Positions 53,651 through 63,107 of a DNA stretch of 64,000 nt are shown in pieces; the stretch's first letter is position 1, and every line of letters starts with the position of its first letter. The stretch comes from Strigops habroptila. Its lineage: Eukaryota; Chordata; Aves; Psittaciformes; Psittacidae. The notes below the pieces were generated by a model. The model had not been told where the DNA came from and made no database searches. It saw only the letters and a list, made by a program, of their open reading frames with translations. The stretch covers positions 381,001 to 445,000 of the forward strand of contig NC_046358.1 of the NCBI RefSeq assembly GCF_004027225.2, given 5' to 3'. The translations under genes and the position numbers were made by a program.

Positions 53651-55825
53651 TGAGATGAGTTTAGCCCGGTCCCAGCCTTCCGCAAACCCGGGCAGGGGGG
53701 GTCTGAGTCTGGGAGGAGGAAGAGGATGAACGCGGGGATCACTGCTGCGCTTTGGGACTTGGGATGTGACATTCCAGGATTGCGGCACGCTCCGGAGCTG
53801 TGTGGGGCTGTACCCGTGGTGGTCCAGCAGCTCCGGGACCAGCAACCGGGGTTCTGCATGAGCTGTTTGGGCCTCGGATGGTCCCGATGCCACAGTGACT
53901 CCCCCTCCCGATGTCTGCAGGGAGGTCCCCCCCCTTCCAGAGGGGACACGCGGTTCTGTTGCTGTTTCTCTCCCCACATGGAGTGGTTTTATCGTCCCCC
54001 CAAGCAGGAAAAGGCCCCGGAGCTCTGCAGCAGCTGAGCAGGACAGGGGGGATGCGGCGGGCGAAGGTTCTGCCGAGCCTGGAACCCCTCGGGTTTGGCT
54101 TTCCCAGGCAGGGATCTGAACGGCGGGTCGGGGCGGAGGGGGAGCATCTCGGTGCGATGCTCACAGGGAATCGCTCAGTTGACATAAGCCGCAGCAAATC
54201 CCTCCCCGAGCTCCTTCCCTCCCGGCGGGGAAAGGCCGGTGCCGCTCTGCTGAGAGCGGCGGGTTCAGTGCCTGAGCTGGAGCCTGCAGTCGGCTTCTGC
54301 CTGCGGGTGGTGCCTCGGGAAGGTGCTGCGGAGAGCTCCCGAGGAAGGGATGTTTGGGGAGGAAAGCTTTGAAAGCAATGGAAAACTGGGAATTCTTTCA
54401 AATTTTGGAATTTCTTTCCCATTTCCAAAAGGAATTGCAAGGAAACGGTGGGTTTTTCCAAGGAGGGGTTGTCCTTCTGCAGAGAAAGTTGGTCCTGGAA
54501 AACTTCTGTATTTTCATTTCACTGGGAAGCAGGAACAGGAGCGGAGCCTCCTGTGTGGGCACAGGGGGGTTCAGGACATAAAAAGAGGCTGTTTGGGGTG
54601 AATCTCTGTAGTGTTGCACTGTTGGGATGTCAGTGCGGATCTCCAGTGCTGAACCTGTGCCTTAAGCTGAGCTCAGTCCATGCATGACACGAGTTCAGCA
54701 TGTTCTCAGCCAAGAGGTTGCTGGGTGTTTATCTGTTGCACACGGGGTCACAGCTGAGGAAGGAGGTTGGGGATGAAATGGGCATCTCCAGCCCTGCTGG
54801 CATTTGGGTGAGGGACTTGATTCCATTTAGGAGACCCCCCTCCTCCTGCTGTTATCACCCCCTTGCAGAGGATGTTCCCAGCCACATCAGACCAGCGTGG
54901 TTGATAGTTTACGCTGTAACACACTGCAACTTCCACCTTTCCCTGTTAAAATCCAAGCCCAAATGGTTTGGGAGGGGCTTGGTCATCCCCACAGTGCCTG
55001 AGCATCCGAGCTGAGCTGGGAGATGGAACCCAGGTATCAGTGACTGTCCGCCCGAGGCCAATCCTGCTCTTCCTCCCATGTCATGGGTGGGCTCTGGGGC
55101 TGTGTGAGCCCTGGAGGGGACTTGGAGGGGCAATGGAGATGGGAGAGGGGAGGGTCAAGTGAGGTCCCTGCGCTTGGGTATCCAGGATCACCGTTTGTGG
55201 GATCATTGCATCAGCAGATCATGATCCTTGGTCTCCTGGCACAGACGCTGGGGAGCCGGGGGAAGCCGGCAGGATGCTGGCTGGGTTCCTGTTGGATTTA
55301 GTTGTTGGGTGTTTGGGGGGGATCCCAAATCCCTTTTGCACAGTGGATAGAGCCTGGATCAGTCCCCTTTGGCATCGCAGGATGCCTTCGCTGGGCTCTC
55401 TTCAATGAGCAGCTTCCTTGTGTTTAGGATGCAGCTCACGTAGGGCTCACCTGGGAAAACCCCTTCAGTGAGGAAGGCAATGGAGCTTTCTGCTGCAGGA
55501 ATTGACTCCTGGGGAGCGACATCCCCTGGATGGAGAGCAGCAAAGAGCTTAAAGTGCTCCTGGAGGGGAAACATCACACAAAGAGCAATGGAAACTGGAC
55601 CTATTAAATACTCCCAGGGCAGATCGTGCAGCTCCCAGCGGAGTTTCAGCCCCTTCCTTAGCTCCTGTTGGTGACTGAGATACTTCAGTGCACGTTTGCT
55701 CCGTGCCTGGAAGAGCTGCCGAGGCCAGGAGCGATGGAGGGGCAGCAGCTCTGGAGCTCAGCCCCCAAAGGCAGCAGGTTTCTCATGTCTGCCTTTATCC
55801 TGACTAGTTTTCCCGTGTGTTTCAG
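53651..55825. other. Probable 5' UTR intron of SYT12
   Basis: About 2.2 kb between the CpG island and the first coding exon. No coding exon or repeat is recognised. Confidence 0.45.
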
Positions 55826-55853
55826 GCTGTCCCAGCTGCCGGGAGCGTTTGCC

Positions 55854-55890
55854 ATGGACCAGGGGCACGTCAGCAGCCACCGCCTGAGTG
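55854..55890 (+). CDS. SYT12: SYT12 coding exon 1
   Basis: The exon begins at 55826 after acceptor GTTTCAG. The ATG at 55854 follows 28 bp of 5' UTR, and the donor is GTGAGT. It encodes [12 protein letters not shown] and the first base of Val13. Human begins MAVDVAEYHLSV, so only the end is alike. Confidence 0.88.
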
Positions 55891-58800
55891 GTGAGTACCT
55901 GCACCAGCCCGGGGGGACACGGAGTTGCTCCCGAGGGATTGTCCATCCTCCTGCAGAAACCCTTTGCTGTGCACACACTGAGATTTGGTTTCCTAATACA
56001 AGGGTAAAACCCTCAACTCCCCCCCACCAAGCTTTCCAGCAGTGAGCAGGGACAAGTGGGAAGCGGGATCCCAGCTGAGCTGGGATTTGTTACTCAGAAG
56101 CAGGAGCCAGTAAAGGGTTGTTTTGGCCCAAATTTTGCCCCGTTCCCATAGCGGGAACGTGGGAACTCCTTGGAGCTCGATGGCTCCGTGTGCGGGAGCG
56201 CCCTGGAAAGCTGCATCGGTGCTTCCCCAGTGTCCTCAGCTGGGATGTGGGGATAAATCACAGCCCTTTGCACATCAGAAGGGGTTGGGGCGGAGGGAGC
56301 AGGACCCAGCTCCTACTCTGAGGCTTTAACCCCTCAGATCCCTCTGGGCTGCTCGTGACCCTCTGGAGGGCTCAAGATCCGGGTTTGGATGCGAACAGCC
56401 GGTTCCCTCTGGGAGCCCCTTTGCTGGGCTCCTGCCGGAGGTCCAGGAATGCCGCGGCTGTGCTCGGCTCTAGGAATTTCCCTGTCTCGGGCGTTCTCCG
56501 GCTCCGAAGCCGCTGCCGAAGGCAGGAGCGCTGCGATGCGGCGCGGGGCTCCCCCGGCAGGAGGAACCCGGTTTGGTCTCTTCCCCCTCTTCCTTTGTGC
56601 TCGGCTCAGTGAGTGGTGTCGCTGATGTGCGGGAGGCTGGTGCAATGCAGCAGGAGCTCAGCCGAGCAGCGCTGCCGCCGCCAGCCCCGGCTCCCCCCCG
56701 GTACCGCCGGCAGCGCTCGGGGGTCGGTTTGGTTGGTTTTCGTTTCCCATGTTTCTGGATTTCCCCGGCAGCCCCAGCCTGTGGTACCCAGCAGTGCGGG
56801 TCTCCCTGTGCTGGATGGACAGGGTGATGCAGATGTGCACTGTGCACATCTGGATGGGGAAGGGACCCCGGTACTCCGGGGTGATGCAGCCGTTCGCTGA
56901 TTTCCCTCCTTTCCTGGGTAAATACCCGTGCGCTTCACTTCCCGTGAGAGCAGAGCGAGCACTGGGATGGTTTTGGCTCCCAAACCTGCTGTCTGTCCCA
57001 TTTGCCACCCGCCCAAGCAGGACAACGCAGTTTATCCCCCACTTTGGCCGATCCCATGCTCATAGCTCAGAGCTGAGCTCCAGGCATGGAAGCAGCCGCA
57101 GATGGAGGCTCCCCCCGGGCCGTGGCCCGCTCACGGTGCCCCCTGTCCCCCCGCAGTGACCGCGAGCCCCCCACGGTGGGAGATCGGGATCTACGCCGCC
57201 GGCGCCGTGGTGCTGCTGGGGGTGGCTGCGCTCAACCTCTGGAAGCTCTGGCGCTCCGGGACCTACCCGGCACCTTCCCCCTTCCCCAACTACGACTACC
57301 GGTACCTGGAGCAGAAGTACGGGGCGGCGCACTTGGGCACCAAACCCAAGGTAAAGGGGTGGAAACCTTCACTGGCCTCCTTTCCCTTTGCAACACGGAG
57401 CTGCTGGAGGGTCAGAACCATCCCCAGCATCCTCTGTGCTGCTGGGGAGTGGGGGGGGGTGTCAGCATGGAGCTGGGTCACAGGAGCTGTGGAAGGTGCA
57501 GGGTTTTTTGCAGCAGCTTGTGGCCTGGCAGAGGCTGTCAGACATCCAGAAAGGCGGCAGCGGATCCCTGCTGTCCCCTGGTTTTTATGGAATCCCAGAG
57601 TGGTTTGTGTTGGAAGGGAGCTCAAAGCTCCTCCAGTCCCAACCCCCTGCCACGGGCAGGGACACCTTCCACTAGAGCAGGTTGCTCCAAGCCCCTGTGT
57701 CCAACCTGGCCTTGAACACTGCCAGGGATGGGGCAGCCACAGCTTCTCTGGGCACCCTGTGCCAGCGCCTCAGCACCCTCACAGGGAAGAGCTTCTGCCT
57801 CAGAGCTCATCTCAATCTCCCCTCTGGCAGGTTAAAGCCATTCCCCTTGGCCTGTCCCTACAGGCCCTTGTCCAAAGCCCCTCTCCAGGTTTCCTGGAGC
57901 CCCTTTAGGCACTGGAGCTGCTCTAAGGTCTCCCCTTCAGGAGCCTTCTCTTCTCCAGGCTGCCCCAGCCCAGCTCTCTCAGCCTGGCTCCAGAGCAGAG
58001 CTGCTCCAGCCCTCGCAGCAGCTCCGGGGCCTCCTCTGGCCTCGCTCCAACAGCTCCATGTCCCTGTTGTGCTGTTGCCCCAGAGCTGGATGCAGGATGC
58101 AGGGGGGGTCTCACAGAGCACAGCAGAGGGGGGGGATCACCTCTAATTCCCTGTTGCTGTTGCAGCGAGGGGTGACCCCGGGGGCACAGAGGGGGCTGGA
58201 GAAGACATCACCCACCCGCAAGAGCAGCCTGAGGGCAGATGACACCTTGGAGAGCATCAACGAGCTGGGGAGCCTGGAGCTGATGAGCAGGGACCTGGGC
58301 CTGGCCGCCTACGGCCCCCTGAGGAAATCCATCTCTGCCGACTCGCTGAGCTCCATCTCGTCCATTGGGAACAACTTTGGGCAGGAATTCACAGTGGGGC
58401 AGGTGGAAGTGTCCATGGAGTACGATGCAAAGGCGGCTGCCCTGCACGTGACGCTGCTGCAGGGCAAGGACCTGCTGGAGAAGGAGGACGCTCGCTTTGA
58501 GTCCTGCTTCATGCGCGTCAGCCTGCTCCCGGCCGAGCAGATCGTCGGCATCTCCCGGGTGAGCTCCTCTGCGTGGAACCCCCATTGCATGTGGTGCTTG
58601 GGTTCAGCATCCCTTGGCTGAGCTCCCCAGGGCAGCGATTGGGCCTTGGTAGACATAGAATCATGGAGTGGTTTGGGTTGAAGGAACCTTAAAGCTCCTC
58701 CAGATCCAACTCCCTTCCACTAGAGCAGGTTGCTCCAAGCCCCTGTGTCCAACCTGGCCTTGAACACTGCCAGGGATGGGGCAGCCACAGCTTCTCTGGG

Positions 58801-61800
58801 CACCCTGTGCCAGCGCCTCAGCACCCTCACAGGGAAGAGCTTCTGCCTCAGAGCTCATCTCAATCTCCCCTCTGGCAGGTTAAAGCCATCCCCCTTGTCC
58901 TGTCCCTACAGGCCCTTAGGAAGAGCCCCTGGGGTTGGTTGGTGCAGGATTTTTGGAGCCCTGCTTGGGGGAATGTTCAGCATTCCACAGTATAGAGGGA
59001 TCCTGGATGTGTTTGTGCATGAGTCCTGGCAGAGGCAGAAGTTCCTCCCTCTTGGCTGGGGTGGGTGATGACTTTGCTCTCTCTGTGTGGCTTATGGCAA
59101 GTTTTCCCACTCGGTTTTCCCTGCTCCAGGTCTGGGGATGCTTGCTGAAGATGGAAGAGCAGTTTGGGGTGGGATATGGGGGGGAGGCAGCGCTTTGGGC
59201 ACATGATGTCCCCATGTGCTCTGTCCCCCTGTCGCAGCCTCCTCATCATTCCGTGGCACTTCCCCTCCTCTCATGGGATGTGGCAGCCGATGAACCAGGC
59301 AGCTGCACCGCAGGGCCAGGCTCAGAGGGGATTTGGGGTGAAACCTCCCTTCGTATGTGCCCCAAATCTGCTCTGGGAAAGCCGGAGCCATGTTTCCGTT
59401 TGAGCAGCTGCTTTGGGCAGAGCTCAGCTCGGCCCGTTCGATCCCATCAGGATGCTGAGGAAGGAGGAGGAAGCTCCATCCCACGGGAGAGCCGTGTCCA
59501 TGGGGATGGAGGCTTCGCTCCAGCAGCACAGCCCCGCTGCCTTCAGTGCTCACTGCGCCCTTTAACAGCGTTTCCCCACCCGAGGATCAGGCTCGTTATT
59601 TATGCTCTGAGATATTCATTATTTAGCGTCATTATTTATAATTCACCAGCACCATTTACCCTCTTCTGCTGCCCTGAGGCCACCCATAAACACACATTTG
59701 GTGCTTTTCCCTTCATGCTTTGCAGTACTTGTGGTTGTTTGGGGTTTTTCGATAGCAGCTGATGCTCCTGTGGTACTTCTCATCCAAAGAGCCCAAAACA
59801 CAGCGTCTGCTGCACTCAGCCTTCAGTGCTGTGAAGCAGAGAGTGCGAAGCTGCTCTTCCTATAGAGGCACATTAATCCCTTGGGATGCTGGAGGTCGGT
59901 GGTACCCTATGGGAGTGCAGGGACTGCTGTGCTGGGAGAGGGTGATGAGGGTACCTCAGAAACTGCTTCGTGTCCTTCATCTCAAGGATGGAGCAGGTCT
60001 GGGAGACAGACAGACATGAGACAGTCCTTGGGGTGAGATGAACCAGCTCCTCACTGCTGCTGGGCAGTCTGGTGGCTCTTCATAGAATCCCAGACTGGTT
60101 TGGGTTGGAAGGGACCTTAAAGCTCCTCCAGCCCCAACCCCCTGCCATGGGCAGGGACACCTTCCACTAGAGCAGGTTGCTCCAAGCCCCTGTGTCCAAC
60201 CTGGCCTTGAACACTGCCAGGGATGGGGCAGCCACAGCTTCTCTGGGCACCCTGTGCCAGCACCTCAGCACCCTCACAGGGAAGAGCTTCTGCCTCAGAG
60301 CTCATCTCAATCTCCCCTCTGGCAGGTTAAAGCCATTCCCCTTGGCCTGTCCCTACAGGCCCTTGTCCAAAGCCCCTCTCCAGGTTTCCTGGAGCCCCTT
60401 TAGGCCCTGGAGCTGCTCTAAGGTCTCCCCTTCAGGAGCTTCTCTTCTCCAGGCTGCCCCAGCCCAGCTCTCTCAGCTGGTCTCTGTAGGATGAGGTGAT
60501 GGGCTCCTGGAGCCCAATGGGTTCAGGGCTGAGCCCCCAGTTCCCGCAGCAGGACCCTTTTCCCACCGCAGCCCCAACTCTGGGTGGGTGGGGGGAGCTG
60601 GTTCTCTGCTTTACTCCATGACGCTTCCTTTTAGGACAAACCCTGGTCTGTGGGCGGTACCTCGGCTGCTGAATGAAATAGAGCTGGAGTGGGCGAAATC
60701 TAGTCTCTAAAGACATGATTTTGGAGCAATTCCCCCCCACAGCACTTTGGGCCAGGCAGTGACCAGCACCTGCAGGATGCGGCCACAGGGAGCTACTGTG
60801 GTTGGGTGGAGAATACCTTTCATCCCATGGAGGCTGGCACCAGCTCCCTTGGGCAGGGGATGAGCTGCCCTCACCACCCCAGAGCCAAGCACCCTCCTCG
60901 CAGTTCCCATGGGAGAAACAGGGTAGATCCTGGACACAGCCCCACAACGTGGTGTGTCTGAAGGGAACATCCCCCTCCCTGCGCAGATCCAGCGCAGCGC
61001 TGGTGCTGTGGCCTTCGAGGAGCGGTTCTCGGTGCCGCTGGAGCCCGCGGCGCTGGAGGAGCAGAGTCTGCGCTTCTCCGCCTTCGGCATCGACGAGGAC
61101 GAGCGGAACGTCAGCACCGGCGTGGCCGAGCTCAAGCTCTGCGACCTGGACCTGGCCACGCGGCCCTTCAACGCCTGGCTCTACCTGCAGGACATGAACA
61201 AGGTGAGCAGGGGCTGGTCCAGCTCCCACCCGGGCTTTGGGGTTCTCCTCTCTGCTGGGCTGGGGTCAATGGTTGATGGGACATTGTATCCCTGGGGTTG
61301 ATGCTGATGGCATGTTGTGTCCCTGGGGTCAATGCTGGTGGGGTGTTGTGTCACTGGTTGATGTGATGTTGTGCCCCTGGGTTGATGCTGATGGGATGTT
61401 GTGTCCCTGGGGTCAATGGTTGATGGGATGTTGTGTCCTTGTATCGATGCTGATGGGACATTGTGTCTGTAGGCAGTGGACACGGTGGGGGAGATCCTGC
61501 TGTCCCTGAGCTACCTGCCCACAGCTGAACGCCTCACCGTGGTGGTGGTCAAAGCCAAGAACCTCGTGTGGACCAACGGCAAAGTGACCGCAGGTGAGCA
61601 GCGATGCCAGTGGTGCAGGGCCCCCTGGTCTTGGGTTGGCTGGAGAGGGGCTTTCATCCAGGTTCAGAGAACCATGGAGTGGTTTGGGTTGGAGGGACCT
61701 TCAAAGCTCATCTGGTCCGACCCCCTGCAATGAGCAGGGACATCTTCAGCTAGAGCAGACCTCTATAGCGTGACCTTGAATATTCGTAGCAATGGGATAT

Positions 61801-63107
61801 CTACTACCTCTTTGGGGAACCTGTGCCAGTGTCTCACCACCCTCATAGAATAGGGTGAAATAGAAAAACCCACCTCATCATATCTGTTTGTTGTGTTGTG
61901 CACTCGGGGTGGGAGAGAGGAACAAGCCTGAAGTGATTCGGGAGAAGAAAAAGCACTTATCCAGTCATTTTCTACTGAAGTTCTGGAGAATGTTCCCACC
62001 ACTTAGGCCAAGCTGAACAAATGTTCTTCCTTTAACCCCTAATGTCAAACCTATGAACTTAACCCATTACACCACATGGGTGTTCATTGGAGAGGCTCCT
62101 GTTGAGGACAGACCCCACCAGGAAGGTCTCCATACCCCAGGACAAGCTCACACTGACGCTGGGTCTTTTCTGTCCCCCACTCTCGCAGACCCCTTCGTCA
62201 AGGTGTACCTGCTGCAGGACGGGAGGAAGATCAGCAAGAAGAAGACAGCGGTGAAGAGGGACGACACCAACCCCGTGTTCAACGAGGCCATGATCTTCTC
62301 TGTGCCGGCCATCGTGCTGCAGGTCCGTCCCAGCCCGGGGAGGGGGGACACACATCCCATTGCTCCCCGAATCCCTGCACTAGGGAGGGGGTCCTGGGGT
62401 CTGAGGGGTTTGGGGGGGTTGTGGGAGCTGTGGGCTGAGGCTGTGTATGTGCATGTGTGGTTTGGGGGATGTACACATGGAGTAGGGGCTATAGGGGATA
62501 TGTGTGCGTATGAGGGGGTGTATGGGTGGGATATGGCCGTTGAGGGGTGGTTGTGTGAGTTGGGGGTATAGGGGGATGCAGATGTATAGGATGAGGTTGT
62601 GCATGTGGATGGGGGCACGTATGGGTTTAGGGGATGTGGGGGAAGAATGGAGGGGTGTGTCAGTATGGGGGTATGGAAGGATGTGTATATATGTATATAC
62701 AGGGCATGGCAGGGTGTGGGGAGAAGCATATTCAAGTGGGGGGTGGGTATGAATGGGGTGGGGGTACAAGGGATGGGTGTATACTGGGGTGTAGCTATTT
62801 TGGGGGGTGTTCATGGGATGGAGGTGCAGGACGTGTACATATGGGTTAGCATTAGGGGTACGTTTGGGTGCAGGTGTGTTTGGGGACACGAACATGGCAG
62901 TGAAGCGCTTGGGCTGTTGTGTTCCCCCCCCAGGAGCTGTCCCTGCGGGTGACGGTGGCCGAGTGCGGTGAGGACGGTCGCGCTGACAACACGGGGCACG
63001 TCCTCATCGGCCCCGCGGCCAGCGGCATGGGCACCACGCACTGGAACCAGATGCTGGCCACGCTCAGGAGGCCCGTGTCCATGTGGCACCCGCTCCGCAG
63101 AAACTAA
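55854..63107 (+). CDS. SYT12: SYT12, synaptotagmin-12, 7 coding exons
   Basis: Joined exons: 55854-55890, 57157-57350, 58166-58558, 60987-61202, 61473-61593, 62189-62322, 62934-63107. The total is 1269 nt, 422 residues plus TAA (human 421), with all phases consistent. There is a short luminal end, one membrane helix near residues 22-41, a linker, C2A (about 156-280) and C2B (about 283-422). SYT12 (Srg1) is a synaptic-vesicle protein of the Ca2+-independent synaptotagmins. As expected, the C2A loops lack the aspartate ligands ([14 protein letters not shown]) and C2B keeps only ADPFVKV, with AECGED in place of the loop-3 aspartates. A PKA-type RKSS at 95-98 matches the phosphorylated RKGS of mammalian SYT12. 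The C-terminus has WHPL, a WHXL motif. Start context GCCATGG is strong. Confidence 0.96.
57157..57350 (+). CDS. SYT12: SYT12 coding exon 2
   Basis: 194 nt after acceptor CCCGCAG, before donor GTAAAG. It encodes [19 protein letters not shown] (the membrane helix), then [20 protein letters not shown] and [10 protein letters not shown], very close to human SYT12. Confidence 0.95.
57590..58143 (-). mobile_element. CR1 LINE fragment in SYT12 intron 2
   Basis: Tail GGAATCCCAGAGTGGTTTGT, then TTGGAAGGGAGCTCAAAGCT and so on to GGGGTCTCACAGAGCACAGC and GGGGATCACCTCT. About 22 bp separate its end from SYT12 exon 3. It occupies about two thirds of the 815-bp intron. Confidence 0.95.
58166..58558 (+). 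CDS. SYT12: SYT12 coding exon 3
   Basis: 393 nt, phase 0 at both ends, with acceptor TTGCAG and donor GTGAGC. It encodes the linker ([38 protein letters not shown]) and the first half of C2A, ending [15 protein letters not shown]1 copy ends just upstream. Confidence 0.95.
58653..58917 (-). mobile_element. CR1 LINE fragment in SYT12 intron 3 (first)
   Basis: Tail CATAGAATCATGGAGTGG, with a deletion after GCTCCTCCAGATCCAAC. It runs to TGTCCCTACAGGCCCTT. Confidence 0.95.
58918..60079. other. SYT12 intron 3, middle part
   Basis: 1.2 kb between two CR1 copies. No exon or repeat is recognised; AT content rises at about 59590-59720. Confidence 0.7.
60080..60478 (-). mobile_element. CR1 LINE fragment in SYT12 intron 3 (second)
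   Basis: Tail TCATAGAATCCCAGACTGG, then GTTTGGGTTGGAAGGGACCT. The full 3' UTR and part of the ORF2 tail follow, to CCCAGCTCTCTCAGC. Confidence 0.95.
60987..61202 (+). CDS. SYT12: SYT12 coding exon 4
   Basis: 216 nt, phase 0 at both ends, with acceptor TGCGCAG and donor GTGAGC. It encodes the second half of C2[41 protein letters not shown] and WLYLQDMNK. Confidence 0.95.
61262..61472 (+). repeat. Minisatellite of about 31 bp, seven units, filling SYT12 intron 4
   Basis: Units resemble GGGGTTGATGCTGATGGGAT followed by GTTGTGTCCCT. One unit is shortened to 23 bp. The array makes up about 78% of the 270-bp intron and its last unit ends TTGTGTCTGTAG, which is the exon 5 acceptor. Confidence 0.93.
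61473..61593 (+). CDS. SYT12: SYT12 coding exon 5
   Basis: 121 nt after acceptor GTCTGTAG, before donor GTGAGC. It starts C2[21 protein letters not shown] and [16 protein letters not shown]. Its acceptor is formed by the last unit of a tandem repeat. Confidence 0.95.
61664..61860 (-). mobile_element. CR1 LINE fragment in SYT12 intron 5, older
   Basis: Tail AGAGAACCATGGAGTGGTTT, then GGGTTGGAGGGACCTTCAAA and CTGTGCCAGTGTCTCACCAC. It is more diverged than the other SYT12 copies. Confidence 0.88.
62189..62322 (+). CDS. SYT12: SYT12 coding exon 6
   Basis: 134 nt after acceptor CTCGCAG. It encodes [36 protein letters not shown] and ends AIVLQ. The donor CAG|GTCCGT is unusual, lacking the A at +3/+4 and so weaker than the others. 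Confidence 0.94.
62380..62880 (+). repeat. G-rich low-complexity tract in SYT12 intron 6
   Basis: About 500 bp dominated by GGGG runs and TGTATGGG or TGTGGGG words, strongly purine/G biased on the coding strand. It fills most of the 611-bp intron. Confidence 0.85.
62934..63107 (+). CDS. SYT12: SYT12 coding exon 7 and stop
   Basis: 174 nt after acceptor CCCCCCCCAG, ending in TAA at 63105-63107. It encodes [38 protein letters not shown] and WHPLRRN. Confidence 0.95.
   Translation, partial: ELSLRVTVAECGEDGRADNTGHVLIGPAASGMGTTHWNQMLATLRRPVSMWHPLRRN

Noticed and set aside
53246..53977. A 243-codon minus-strand open frame in the CpG island
   Set aside because: High GC content makes stop codons rare. 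The composition is Pro/Arg/Ser-rich, there is no recognisable domain, and it overlaps the likely SYT12 promoter.
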